A stretch of 30,907 bases of DNA from JAXJQF01 sp036311285 (GTDB taxonomy: Bacteria; Pseudomonadota; Gammaproteobacteria; Enterobacterales; Succinivibrionaceae). A model generated the notes under the pieces. The model made no database searches and was not told the origin of the DNA. It worked only from the letters and a program-made list of their open reading frames with translations. Positions within the stretch are counted from its first letter, which is position 1. Each line of letters starts with the position of its first letter. The stretch lies in the NCBI GenBank assembly GCA_036311285.1, contig JAXJQF010000077.1, positions 1 through 30,907 of the forward strand. Direction: 5' to 3'. Made by a program: the position numbers and the translations under genes. Positions 1 through 7,148 of this stretch are shown piece by piece.

Positions 1-59
1 AAATCTGCAATTTTTTCAGCAGCTGGATTTCGCTTAATATCTTTTTTTGCCATATTCAT
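1..59 (-). CDS. 5' end of an unidentified gene (truncated by window edge)
   Basis: An open frame runs off the left edge on the minus strand. It starts at ATG 59 (Met-Asn-Met) or, more likely, at ATG 53, giving MAKKDIKRNPAAEKIAD before the window ends. A GGAG motif lies 4 nt upstream of the first ATG and 10 nt upstream of the second, so either start is possible. The visible residues are basic and hydrophilic, with no signal peptide or recognisable motif, and I do not recognise the family. It lies downstream of the rplS operon on the same strand, separated by a strong hairpin terminator, so it is probably transcribed on its own. That this is a real gene rests only on the ribosome-binding site and the open frame. 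Confidence 0.45.
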   Translation of the reverse strand, partial: MNMAKKDIKRNPAAEKIAD

Positions 60-160
60 ATAACTCCAATTAAGTCTTTAATATTAACAGACTTAACAGG
101 AATACACGAATTTTATGTCACACCCAAATCATCAGATTTTTTTATATAACAAAGAAAAAA

Positions 161-179
161 GGCTTCAAAATTTGAAGCC
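161..179 (-). terminator. Intrinsic terminator of the rpsP-rimM-trmD-rplS operon
   Basis: A perfect 9-bp inverted repeat (GGCTTCAAA / TTTGAAGCC around one A) lies about 50 nt after the rplS stop codon. It is flanked by an A-run on its left, which reads as a U-run on the minus strand, and by a T-run on its right, so it could act in both directions. Confidence 0.85.
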
Positions 180-228
180 TTTTTTGTGGTTAAACCACTA
201 TTTCCTATTTTGTAAAATCACACTAGAA

Positions 229-582
229 TTACTTCTTAGTATCTAACTTTTCAGCAATACGTGCTGCCTTACCTGATAATGAACGTAAGTAGTATAACTT
301 AGCACGACGTACTTTACCACGACGTGTACGTTCAATTGAAGAAATTAATGGGCTGTGAGTTTGGAATACACGTTCAACACCTTCACCGTTAGAAATCTTT
401 CTTACTGTGAAAGCTGAGTGTAAACCACGGTTACGCTTAGCGATTACAACACCTTCGTAAGCCTGTAAACGTTCTTTATCGCCTTCAACTACACGAACTT
501 GAACACGAACTGTGTCACCTGGGTTAAACTCTGGGATATCAGAACGCATTTGTTCTTTTTCAATTTGTTCAATAATATTCAT
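229..582 (-). CDS. rplS: 50S ribosomal protein L19
   Basis: This is ribosomal protein L19 of the large subunit, which lies at the subunit interface. The 117-residue product carries the family core: PGDTVRVQV, the VVEGDKERLQAYEGVVIAKR stretch, the GLHSAFTVRKIS block and the basic RRAKLYYLR segment. The open frame extends three codons further upstream to ATG 591, but that ATG directly abuts the AGGTAGGA ribosome-binding site. The ATG at 582 sits 9 nt from it and gives the normal L19 N-terminus (MNIIEQIEKEQ). It is the last gene of the rpsP-rimM-trmD-rplS operon, 50 nt after trmD and just before a strong terminator. This gene order is standard in Gammaproteobacteria. Nothing is unusual in the sequence. 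Confidence 0.97.
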   Translation of the reverse strand: MNIIEQIEKEQMRSDIPEFNPGDTVRVQVRVVEGDKERLQAYEGVVIAKRNRGLHSAFTVRKISNGEGVERVFQTHSPLISSIERTRRGKVRRAKLYYLRSLSGKAARIAEKLDTKK

Positions 583-632
583 AAATCTCATTCCTACCTA
601 GGATATACTGATAACTCTCTACTGTAACATAT

Positions 633-1376
633 CTAAAAAGATTGTTCTTTCTCTTTCAGATAAAGGGCAAGCTCTTTCTCTTGCTCGTCAGTCAGAGCTA
701 GGTTACTAAAAATCTCAGACCGTCTTTCATAAGTTCTAGCTATTGATTGTCTTAATCTCCATTTACGTATATGCTCATGATTTCCGCTTAGAAGAACTTC
801 AGGGACTTTTAACCCCTCAATTTCTTCTGGTCTTGTGTACTGTGGACAATCTAATAAACCATTTGCAAATGAATCTTCTTCTGCACTTTGTTTATCGCCA
901 AGCACACCTGGAACTAATCTTGAAATGGCGTCAATAACAACCATCGCAGGTAGTTCCCCACCACTTAGTACGTAATCCCCTATTGATAATTCTTCATCAA
1001 CATATAATTCAATGATACGTTCATCAATTCCTTCATAACGACCTGCAATGAATATCAATTCTTGTTCAGAAGAATATTCTCTACATATGCTATGACAAAA
1101 TTGTTTACCCTGTGGTGATAAATATATAACCTTGGCATTTGGTAACTGTTTTTTTGCCTCTAAAATTGCATCTCTTAAAGGCTGAACCATCATCAACATA
1201 CCAGGACCACCACCAAAAGGTCTATCATCTACTTTATTATGTTTATCTAAAGTATAATCTCTAGGATTTATACATAATATTTCAATTAAGCCATTTTTAA
1301 TAGCTCGACCGATTACACCAAACTCTGTTATTGCTCGGAACATTTCTGGGAAAATGCTTATTACAGCTATTCTCAC
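633..1376 (-). CDS. trmD: tRNA (guanine-N1)-methyltransferase (m1G37)
   Basis: TrmD methylates N1 of G37, next to the anticodon, using S-adenosylmethionine, and so prevents +1 frameshifting. The 247-residue product shows the SPOUT trefoil-knot signatures: DDRPFGGGPGMLMMVQP near the N-terminus, then GRYEGIDERI, SIGDYVLSGGELPA and the EEDSF loop with its catalytic Asp. The frame is open to ATG 1388, but I place the start at GTG 1376. That start gives an N-terminus (RIAVISIFPEMF) that lines up exactly with known TrmD, and GGGGTG precedes it at ribosome-binding distance, whereas the upstream ATG has no such site. It lies 21 nt after rimM within the rpsP operon. The GTG start is inferred; the identity is certain. 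Confidence 0.96.
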   Translation of the reverse strand: MRIAVISIFPEMFRAITEFGVIGRAIKNGLIEILCINPRDYTLDKHNKVDDRPFGGGPGMLMMVQPLRDAILEAKKQLPNAKVIYLSPQGKQFCHSICREYSSEQELIFIAGRYEGIDERIIELYVDEELSIGDYVLSGGELPAMVVIDAISRLVPGVLGDKQSAEEDSFANGLLDCPQYTRPEEIEGLKVPEVLLSGNHEHIRKWRLRQSIARTYERRSEIFSNLALTDEQEKELALYLKEKEQSF

Positions 1377-1397
1377 ATTACACCCCATAAGAGTTGG

Positions 1398-1928
1398 CTA
1401 GAAATCCGCGTCCCACTCAACACGCATAACCTTTTCTTCAAGATTAACATCCAACACAACACTTGGGATGTATGGAATTAATCTTTCTTTAATATTATAC
1501 GCATCATTAATTTTTGCCTTAACAACAAGAACATCATTTGAGCCTGTTTCCATTAAGCTTTTAACCTTACCCATATCATAACCATCTTGATTGATGACAC
1601 TTAGGCCGATTAAATCTCTCCAACGGAAAACTCCTTCAGGTAACTCAGGCAAAGAACTACCTAAAATTCCAATTTCTGCTCCTGTATAGCCTTGTGCAAC
1701 TTCGCGAACATCAATATTCTTAATCTTCACGATATATGCATCAGAATGACGTTTGAAATCTTCAATTTCGATATGACGCCACTCTCCGCCTTGGTGTCTA
1801 TAAAACCACGGCTTATAAGTAAAAAGATTTTCTGGATTTTCTGTAAATGAAAATACCTTTAGCCAGCCTTTGATACCGAATACAGCACCAAATTTACCCA
1901 TAACTTCAGGTGTTTCTTTTAAGTCCAT
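1398..1928 (-). CDS. rimM: 16S rRNA maturation factor RimM
   Basis: RimM helps mature the head of the 30S subunit and binds ribosomal protein S19. The 176-residue product has the N-terminal RimM barrel (GKFGAVFGIKGWLKVFSFTE), the linker around ELPEGVFRWRDLIGL, and a C-terminal PRC-barrel domain (GKVKSLMETGSNDVLVVKA, then the LIPYIPSVVLDVNLEEK block). Length and domain order are normal. The ATG at 1928 follows AAGGA by 7 nt. It is the second gene of the rpsP-rimM-trmD-rplS operon, beginning 25 nt after rpsP. Confidence 0.95.
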   Translation of the reverse strand: MDLKETPEVMGKFGAVFGIKGWLKVFSFTENPENLFTYKPWFYRHQGGEWRHIEIEDFKRHSDAYIVKIKNIDVREVAQGYTGAEIGILGSSLPELPEGVFRWRDLIGLSVINQDGYDMGKVKSLMETGSNDVLVVKAKINDAYNIKERLIPYIPSVVLDVNLEEKVMRVEWDADF

Positions 1929-1953
1929 CCTACATTCCTTCTACAAAAAGATA

Positions 1954-2202
1954 TTAAGCTGCTGCCTTCATATCTTTAACAAGTTTAGCTACACGATCTG
2001 ATAATTGTGCACCCTTTGCTTGCCATTCAGCTACTTTTTCTAAGTCTAACTTAATTTTAACTTCTTGGCCTTGAGCGATTGGGTTGTAATAGCCTAAACC
2101 TTCAATGAACTTACCACTTAATGCACGACGTGAGTCTGCAACAACAATGTGATAAAATGGACGCTTTTTAGCACCACCACGTTGTAAACGAATAACTACC
2201 AT
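1954..2202 (-). CDS. rpsP: 30S ribosomal protein S16
   Basis: This is S16, a small-subunit protein that stabilises the 5' domain of 16S rRNA during assembly. The 82-residue product matches the family along its full length: MVVIRLQRGGAKKRPFYHIV, the ADSRRA segment, the GYYNP turn, and a C-terminal helix with LSDRVAKLVK. An AGAGGAAAT ribosome-binding site lies just before the ATG. It is the first gene of the operon. Upstream are a candidate promoter (2271-2298) and a leader containing a 10-bp AT-only hairpin (2230-2260), described separately. Confidence 0.97.
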   Translation of the reverse strand: MVVIRLQRGGAKKRPFYHIVVADSRRALSGKFIEGLGYYNPIAQGQEVKIKLDLEKVAEWQAKGAQLSDRVAKLVKDMKAAA

Positions 2203-2229
2203 AATTTCCTCTTATAAAGGTTGTTAAAA

Positions 2230-2260
2230 ATTTTGTAAAACAATTTTCAATTTACAAAAT
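2230..2260 (-). promoter_or_regulatory. Inverted repeat (hairpin) in the rpsP leader
   Basis: ATTTTGTAAA at 2230-2239 and TTTACAAAAT at 2251-2260 form a perfect 10-bp inverted repeat with an 11-nt loop, inside the predicted rpsP leader transcript. On the minus strand it is followed by a run of five T. A further related arm (TTACAAAATTTTAA, 2264-2277) overlaps the promoter -10 region. It could be an attenuator, an RNA structure recognised by a ribosomal protein, or simply AT-rich chance; the stem has few G-C pairs. Confidence 0.4.
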
Positions 2261-2270
2261 AGGTTACAAA

Positions 2271-2298
2271 ATTTTAACTAGATCTAAAAATAAATCAA
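2271..2298 (-). promoter_or_regulatory. Candidate sigma-70 promoter for the rpsP operon
   Basis: On the minus strand TTGATT (2298-2293), a 16-nt spacer and TAAAAT (2276-2271) match the -35 and -10 hexamers at 4/6 and 5/6. It lies between the ffh terminator and rpsP, where an operon promoter is expected. Transcription would start near 2264, giving a leader of about 60 nt. Confidence 0.6.
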
Positions 2299-2336
2299 GT
2301 CTTTTTTAAATATATTGTAAAATTTTATAAAAAAAA

Positions 2337-2361
2337 GTAAGAGAAAAATTTTTTCTCTTAC
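2337..2361 (-). terminator. Intrinsic terminator after ffh
   Basis: A perfect 12-bp inverted repeat (GTAAGAGAAAAA / TTTTTCTCTTAC around one T) lies 65 nt after the ffh stop codon. The plus-strand A-run on its left (2331-2336) reads as a U-run after the hairpin on the minus strand. It separates ffh transcription from the rpsP operon. Confidence 0.8.
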
Positions 2362-2425
2362 TCTCTTTTCTGTTACTATTTGAGCTTAAACATTATTAAA
2401 CAATGCTTAAACCAAAAATCTGATA

Positions 2426-3787
2426 TTACATACCAAAACCTGGAGGCATCATTCCCTTCATCATATTAAGCATTTTTCTTAAGCCTCCTTTGCTTTGCAA
2501 TCTCTTCATCATTTGTTGCATTGCGTTAAATTCTTTCAGTAACTTTGTCACTTCTGAAATATCAACACCTGCACCATCTGCTATTCTCTTTTTTCTTGAA
2601 CCTTTAATAATATCAGGGTTACGACGTTCCTTGATAGTCATTGAATTAATAATAGCTTCCTTACGATAAATGATCTTATCATCCATTTTATCTTTAACTT
2701 CGTCAGGTAAAGAAGTCATTCCAGGCAACTTATCTAACATTCCCATCATACCACCCATATTGCGCATTTGAACAATTTGGTCTCTAAAGTCTTCAAAGTC
2801 GAACCCTTTACCTTTCTTAAATTTATTAGCAAGCTTTTCTGCCTTTTCCTTGTCAACCTTTCGTTCTAATTCTTCAACAAGAGATAAAACATCCCCCATA
2901 TCTAAGATACGACTTGCTAAACGTTCTGGGTGGAAAGGTTCTAGACATTCAATCTTTTCACCTGCCCCCATAAATTTGATAGGTTTTCCTGTTACACTAC
3001 GAACAGATAATGCTGCACCACCTCTTGCATCACCATCAATCTTAGTTAAAATTACACCTGTTAATGGTAAAGCATCATTAAAAGCCTTAGCTACATTTAC
3101 AGCATCTTGACCAATCATCGCATCAATTACAAATAATGTTTCAATTGGATTGATTGCACTATGAATTGACTTAATTTCTTCCATCATTTCATCATCTACA
3201 TGCAAACGACCTGCTGTATCAACTAATAAAACATCAGCATAAATCTTCTTCGCATATTCGATTGCTTTATTACATATATCAACAGGCTTTTCAGCTGTAG
3301 TAGAAGGAATATATTCTACACCTACCTGCTTTGCTAGAGTTTCTAACTGCTTAATAGCTGCTGGACGATAAACATCGGCACTTACTACAGCAACTTTTTT
3401 CTTTTCTCTTTCCTTTAGATACTTAGCTAATTTTGCTACAGATGTTGTCTTACCAGCACCTTGTAAACCTGCCATTAACACAATTGCAGGAGGTTGGGTA
3501 GATAAATTCAACGACGCATTTTCTTCACCCATTACTCTTTTTAATTCATCAAATACTATCTTGATAAATTCTTGACCTGGGTTTAATGCTAAATTAACTT
3601 CTGTACCTAAAGCTTTTTCTTTTACTTGTGCAATAAAATCTTTAACAACAGGTAATGCTACGTCAGCCTCTAATAAAGCCATACGAACTTCTCTTAAAGT
3701 ATCCTTTATATTGTCTTCAGTTAAACGACCTTTACCTGTTACATTTCTTAACGTTCTAGTTAATTTTTGGGTTAAATTCTCAAACAT
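2426..3787 (-). CDS. ffh: Signal recognition particle GTPase Ffh (SRP54)
   Basis: Ffh binds 4.5S RNA and the signal sequences of nascent inner-membrane proteins, and delivers ribosomes to the FtsY receptor. The 453-residue product has an N-terminal helical bundle (about 1-95) and a G domain with P-loop GLQGAGKTT (107-115), DVYRPAA (138-144), DTAGR (190-194) and TKIDGDARGG (248-257). A methionine-rich M domain follows from about residue 330 (MRNMGGMMGMLDKLPGM, and a C-terminal cluster ending MMKGMMPPGFGM). Length equals the E. coli family size. It is monocistronic, with a terminator at 2337-2361 and a possible -10 box (TATAAT) about 24-29 nt upstream of the ATG. No 4.5S RNA gene is visible nearby. 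Confidence 0.97.
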   Translation of the reverse strand: MFENLTQKLTRTLRNVTGKGRLTEDNIKDTLREVRMALLEADVALPVVKDFIAQVKEKALGTEVNLALNPGQEFIKIVFDELKRVMGEENASLNLSTQPPAIVLMAGLQGAGKTTSVAKLAKYLKEREKKKVAVVSADVYRPAAIKQLETLAKQVGVEYIPSTTAEKPVDICNKAIEYAKKIYADVLLVDTAGRLHVDDEMMEEIKSIHSAINPIETLFVIDAMIGQDAVNVAKAFNDALPLTGVILTKIDGDARGGAALSVRSVTGKPIKFMGAGEKIECLEPFHPERLASRILDMGDVLSLVEELERKVDKEKAEKLANKFKKGKGFDFEDFRDQIVQMRNMGGMMGMLDKLPGMTSLPDEVKDKMDDKIIYRKEAIINSMTIKERRNPDIIKGSRKKRIADGAGVDISEVTKLLKEFNAMQQMMKRLQSKGGLRKMLNMMKGMMPPGFGM

Positions 3788-3810
3788 TGCGTTTATTCCA
3801 TCAATTTCTG

Positions 3811-3816
3811 ATTATA
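3811..3816 (-). promoter_or_regulatory. Possible -10 box for ffh
   Basis: A perfect TATAAT reads on the minus strand 24 nt upstream of the ffh ATG. No good -35 hexamer is found at 16-18 nt, so this is only a weak call in AT-rich DNA. Confidence 0.3.
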
Positions 3817-3985
3817 GAATCAATTAACTTACAAAATACACTGTTGTATTTCATTAACTTCTGTTCAGTCCTATATACAATACTTAAATTAGTTAGCTCA
3901 TGTATATATTAGTTCTAATAATCACTTTTTCAAATTTTAAGCAAAATATGGCACATTATAAGACAATTATTTTTTTTATAAAGAA

Positions 3986-4010
3986 AAAAGAAGTCATAAC
4001 GACTTCTTTT
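3986..4010 (-). terminator. Intrinsic terminator after motX
   Basis: AAAAGAAGTC (3986-3995) and GACTTCTTTT (4001-4010) form a perfect 10-bp stem with a 5-nt loop, 40 nt past the motX stop codon. A-rich sequence on its left gives a U-rich tail on the minus strand. The rest of 3817-3985 shows nothing I can assign. Confidence 0.75.
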
Positions 4011-4050
4011 ATTCTAATATTAAACACAAATCAAATGTAATAACAAATAC

Positions 4051-4773
4051 CTAATGATTAACATACGTGTATTTAGCATTATCTATTGCGTACTGAGGCA
4101 TTCGCTCTGCCAACATTTCAAGATAACGCTCAGATGTTCGCTTTTGTACAGGTGTTGAAAATATACTATGATGAAGCATACTATAAGCCTGAACATAATC
4201 CTTAGGACTTCCTATATTTCTTAATAACATTGCTACCCAATCAATTTTAGCAGGTAAAAATCCCATTACAGCTGCCTCTCTCATTAAAACTTCAGCTTTC
4301 TTTTTATCTTGGACAACGTATCTACCAATTTCGTAATAAAAAGCCAAACGTCTCATTGCAGCTGGGTAAGCCTGCCAAGTAGACTTAGTAATGTAATATA
4401 TGCCTAAATTAACATCTTTATCTACACAAGTACCACTCAAGAGCATGTCACCATACATAAATTCATATGCTACAGCCATCCCTTTTTCTGCCCTATTTCT
4501 AATATCTTCAGAAAATTGACAACCGTACATCTCTTTAATGATACTCAACTGACTACCTGTCTCAATCCATGCATTCAGTTCATTAGGGGTATAGACATGC
4601 AAGGCGACAAAATCGTCAACACTAGAATTTTCTTTTGCTATATATGAGTTCAGCTTATCTACAGCTCTATTTACATGATTTTGTTCATCTATATCAACTT
4701 TGTTTTCTTCAGCAAATAAACTGTAGGGGATAAAACACAACATCAATAATAGCCGAATAAAGTACATCTTCAT
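4051..4773 (-). CDS. motX: MotX-like sodium flagellar motor protein with Sel1-type repeats
   Basis: MotX is a periplasmic protein of the T ring, which with MotY holds the PomA/PomB sodium stator around polar flagellar motors in Vibrio and Aeromonas. The 240-residue product has a signal peptide (hydrophobic 5-20, cleavage near SLFA/EE). Its body resembles MotX as I recall it: CQFSEDI (85-91), AYEFMYGDMLLSGTCVDKDV (102-121), LGIYYITKS, then a Sel1/TPR-like stretch ending with VQDKKKAEVLMREAA and GSPKDYVQAY (188-197), and MPQYAIDNAK near the C-terminus. Cys85 and Cys116 fall in the conserved block. The frame opens at GTG 4779, but AGAGG sits 5 nt before ATG 4773, so I chose that. It stands alone between ffh and mdh. 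A generic Sel1-repeat protein is the alternative. Confidence 0.8.
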   Translation of the reverse strand: MKMYFIRLLLMLCFIPYSLFAEENKVDIDEQNHVNRAVDKLNSYIAKENSSVDDFVALHVYTPNELNAWIETGSQLSIIKEMYGCQFSEDIRNRAEKGMAVAYEFMYGDMLLSGTCVDKDVNLGIYYITKSTWQAYPAAMRRLAFYYEIGRYVVQDKKKAEVLMREAAVMGFLPAKIDWVAMLLRNIGSPKDYVQAYSMLHHSIFSTPVQKRTSERYLEMLAERMPQYAIDNAKYTYVNH

Positions 4774-4851
4774 ATGCACCTCTTACGCTATAAAAAAAAC
4801 AATCTTCTTCTATAATTAACGACATTAATTTAATTTTATTTAATTAAAAAA

Positions 4852-4881
4852 AAGATATTGTGTCAAATAACACAATATCTT
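4852..4881 (-). terminator. Intrinsic terminator after mdh
   Basis: AAGATATTGTGT (4852-4863) and ACACAATATCTT (4870-4881) form a perfect 12-bp stem with a 6-nt loop, 43 nt after the mdh stop codon. A plus-strand A-run to the left supplies the U-tract on the minus strand. Confidence 0.85.
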
Positions 4882-4924
4882 CATTTAGTTTCAATTTATA
4901 AACTTATACAGTTATAAATCTATA

Positions 4925-5869
4925 TTACTTATTAACGAAATCAACACCTAATTGAATGTCTTTCTTTAAAGTATCTAACATGTCATTTAAACACTTTTCT
5001 TCGTATTCACTGAACTTTCCTAATGGTAAGAAATCCTTAACACCATCCACGCCTAATAATACTGGTTGAGCAAAGAATGGAGCATATTGACTTCCACCTT
5101 GTACGTAAGCTGACTCAACTACACCTGATTCACCAGAGATAGCTCTTACTAATGATAATGCAAATCTTGCTGCTGCAGCTGCCATCGATAACGTAGCTGA
5201 GCCTGCACCTGCTTTAGCATTAACCACTTCTGTTCCAGCATTTTGTACACGAACAGTTAACTTTTCAATATCTTCAGCTGATACAGCATCATAACCTACA
5301 GTTTGAGAGAAAATAGGTAAAATTGTTGTACCACTGTGACCACCTATAACAGGAATACGGATATCGCCTCTCGCATAACCTGTCACATCTCCCCAGAATG
5401 TTTCAGCTCTTAATGTATCAAGCATTGTTACACCGAATAACTTCTTAGGGTTATAGCAACCAGCCTTTCTAAACACTTCTGCTGCTAATGGAACCATTGT
5501 GTTAACTGGATTAGTAATAATTGCAACACATGCTTCTGGGCAATATTCTGCAATCTTTTCAGCTAAACCTTTAACAATGTTTGCGTTAAAATTAAATAAG
5601 TCACTTCTATCCATACCTGGCTTACGAGCTACACCAGCTGGAATAACCACTACAGAAGCACCTGTTAAAACCTTTTGTAAATTTTCTTCACCAGTAAAAC
5701 CTTCTACATTTACATTTGTTGGAATATGGCTTAAATCTACAGCCACACCTGGTGTAAATGGAGCAACGTCATATAACGCTAATTCTGAACCAGCTGGTAA
5801 TTGATTTTTTAAAAGTAATGATAATGGCTGGCCAATCCCACCAGCAGCGCCTAATACTGCAACTTTCAT
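4925..5869 (-). CDS. mdh: Malate dehydrogenase (NAD)
   Basis: Mdh interconverts malate and oxaloacetate with NAD, in the TCA cycle or in the reductive branch toward succinate. The 314-residue product is close to the E. coli enzyme: NAD-binding GAAGGIGQ (8-15), the substrate loop ARKPGMDRSDLF, ITNPVN, LDTLRAETF carrying the catalytic Asp/Arg pair, and GGHSGTTILP with the catalytic His. The C-terminus DTLKKDIQLGVDFVNK also matches. An AGAGGA site lies about 10 nt before the ATG. It is divergent from argR, as in E. coli and Vibrio, and ends at a strong terminator, so it is monocistronic. Confidence 0.97.
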   Translation of the reverse strand: MKVAVLGAAGGIGQPLSLLLKNQLPAGSELALYDVAPFTPGVAVDLSHIPTNVNVEGFTGEENLQKVLTGASVVVIPAGVARKPGMDRSDLFNFNANIVKGLAEKIAEYCPEACVAIITNPVNTMVPLAAEVFRKAGCYNPKKLFGVTMLDTLRAETFWGDVTGYARGDIRIPVIGGHSGTTILPIFSQTVGYDAVSAEDIEKLTVRVQNAGTEVVNAKAGAGSATLSMAAAAARFALSLVRAISGESGVVESAYVQGGSQYAPFFAQPVLLGVDGVKDFLPLGKFSEYEEKCLNDMLDTLKKDIQLGVDFVNK

Positions 5870-6026
5870 TGTTTTATAGTCCTCTGCAAGATTTAAAATT
5901 TAATACATAAACACGATTATCTTACCTTATATATTAACCCAAAAAAATCTTTTTAACTAGACGCAAAATTGCTTTTTTTTGACCTTTATTGACATTTATA
6001 GAATTTAATTTTGAAAAAAATTTTTT

Positions 6027-6065
6027 TGTAATTTTTTATTCATTGCTAATGCATAATTATGCAAC
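6027..6065. promoter_or_regulatory. Two tandem putative ARG boxes (ArgR operator)
   Basis: Box 2 (6048-6065) contains the palindrome TGCATAATTATGCA, which matches the ARG-box core TGAAT-N4-ATTCA at 8 of 10 fixed positions. Box 1 (6027-6044) has a perfect right half ATTCA and a weaker left half (TAATT), also 8 of 10. The two 18-bp boxes are separated by exactly 3 bp, the spacing typical of ArgR hexamer operators. Box 2 lies over the -35/spacer region of the argR promoter, which suggests autorepression. The pairing with the gene for ArgR itself strengthens the call; binding is inferred. Confidence 0.7.
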
Positions 6066-6069
6066 AGTT

Positions 6070-6078
6070 TGCTATAAT
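6070..6078 (+). promoter_or_regulatory. Extended -10 promoter of argR
   Basis: TGCTATAAT is a perfect extended -10 element (TG-N-TATAAT), ending 27 nt before the argR ATG. No good -35 hexamer is present, as is common for extended -10 promoters. The upstream ARG box overlaps the region RNA polymerase would cover. Confidence 0.7.
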
Positions 6079-6105
6079 TAATACATAAATTCAAAAGGAT
6101 ACATC

Positions 6106-6567
6106 ATGACATCAAACCTATTAATTGCATTGGATAAAGCTTTTAAAGATTTATTAAAAGAAGAAAAATACGGCTCACAATCAGAAATTTTGGAAGCATT
6201 AGAAAAGAAAGGATTTGCCAACATAAGCCAATCTAAAGTTTCTAGAATGTTAACGAGATTTGGTGCTATTAGAACTAGAAACAGCAAAATGGAGATGGTT
6301 TATTGTCTTCCTCAAGAATACGGTATTCCAACTGCTAGTAGCGATGTAAAATCCCTTGTATTAGATGTAAATCATAACGAATACATGGTAGTTATCCACA
6401 CTACTCCAGGGGCTGCTCAATTGATTGCACGAATGCTTGATTCTATCCGTAAGGCTGAAGGGATTCTCGGTACAATCGCTGGCGATGACACTATTTTTGT
6501 TACTCCAAGATTAGAAGTAAAAGTAGAAGAATTATACGATTCAATAATCGAAATGTTTGATGACTAG
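6106..6567 (+). CDS. argR: Arginine repressor ArgR
   Basis: ArgR is the hexameric, arginine-dependent regulator of arginine biosynthesis and, with accessory roles, of plasmid-dimer resolution. The 153-residue product has an N-terminal winged helix-turn-helix (about 1-75, with GFANISQSKVSRMLTRFGAI and the RTRNSKMEMVYCLP segment). Its C-terminal oligomerisation and arginine-binding domain contains VVIHTTPGAAQLIARMLDS and GTIAGDDTIFVTP, including the GDD residues that contact arginine. AAGGA lies 6 nt before the ATG. It is divergent from mdh, follows its own extended -10 promoter, and is probably autoregulated through the tandem boxes at 6027-6065. It converges with glnB on a shared terminator. 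Confidence 0.97.
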   Translation: MTSNLLIALDKAFKDLLKEEKYGSQSEILEALEKKGFANISQSKVSRMLTRFGAIRTRNSKMEMVYCLPQEYGIPTASSDVKSLVLDVNHNEYMVVIHTTPGAAQLIARMLDSIRKAEGILGTIAGDDTIFVTPRLEVKVEELYDSIIEMFDD

Positions 6568-6612
6568 TTAATAAATAAACTCTATTAAACCTCTGTTCAT
6601 AAATAATATAAC

Positions 6613-6654
6613 AAAAAGTAACCTTCAATACTCACACTTGATAGGCTACTTTTT
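6613..6654. terminator. Bidirectional terminator between argR and glnB
   Basis: AAAAAGTAACCT at 6613 pairs with AGGCTACTTTTT ending at 6654 (12 bp with one mismatch), and the inner TCAA/TTGA can extend the stem. It lies between convergent argR and glnB, with A/T runs on both sides suited to ending both transcripts. Confidence 0.7.
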
Positions 6655-6688
6655 GGTATAACTTTTACTAGAATTTATCACAAAAATA

Positions 6689-7027
6689 CTACACAGCGTC
6701 GTCGTCAACTTCACCTGTTCTGATTCTTACTACATGTTCGCAATCATAAACAAATATTTTTCCATCCCCAATTTTCCCGGTTCTTGCAGCATTTACAATC
6801 GCATCAATAACCTGTTCACATTGTTCATCTTTAACAACTAACTCTATTTTAATCTTTGGTAAAAAATCCACTTGATACTCAGCACCACGATAAAGTTCTG
6901 TATGCCCCTTTTGTCTACCAAAACCCTTAACTTCGGTTACAGTCATACCGTCGATGCCTAAATCAGAAACAGCTTCTCTTACATCATCTAACTTAAAAGG
7001 TTTTATAATAGCACTTACTAACTTCAT
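6689..7027 (-). CDS. glnB: Nitrogen regulatory protein PII
   Basis: PII is a small trimeric sensor of 2-oxoglutarate, ATP/ADP and, through uridylylation, glutamine. It controls targets such as glutamine synthetase adenylylation, NtrB and ammonium transport. The 112-residue product has all hallmarks: the N-terminal MKLVSAIIKPFKLDDVREAV, a T-loop with RGAEYQVDFLPK in which Tyr51 is the uridylylation site, the B-loop TGKIGDGKIFV, and the C-terminal IRTGE. AAGGAG precedes the ATG. It is not followed by amtB, so GlnB is more likely than GlnK, although sequence alone does not fully separate the two. The neighbour acnB is a separate transcript with its own terminator. Confidence 0.93.
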   Translation of the reverse strand: MKLVSAIIKPFKLDDVREAVSDLGIDGMTVTEVKGFGRQKGHTELYRGAEYQVDFLPKIKIELVVKDEQCEQVIDAIVNAARTGKIGDGKIFVYDCEHVVRIRTGEVDDDAV

Positions 7028-7148
7028 AACAACTCCTTAATCTTGAACATAAACTAATTATTATGCAAAATCCAATAATTTAAAATATTTATTTATGATA
7101 ATGTAGACATATCGTGACATCTTCAACCATATTTATAATTAGAAATAA

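Noticed and set aside
111..123. TTTTATGTCACAC shared by this site and the minus strand at 12981-12993
   Set aside because: A 13-base match between two AT-rich intergenic sites is expected by chance in a window of this size.
5499..5804. 101-codon plus-strand open frame inside mdh, and similar frames inside ffh, acnB, lpxC, ftsW and mraY
   Set aside because: All are shadows of strongly conserved genes on the other strand, without recognisable domains.
6078..6287. 69-codon minus-strand open frame overlapping the start of argR
   Set aside because: It is antisense to the conserved ArgR DNA-binding domain and has no coding features.
7028..7148. Regulatory site (NtrC or similar) upstream of glnB
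   Set aside because: I found no clear sigma-54 or NtrC-type motif, and no sigma-70 promoter with both hexamers.
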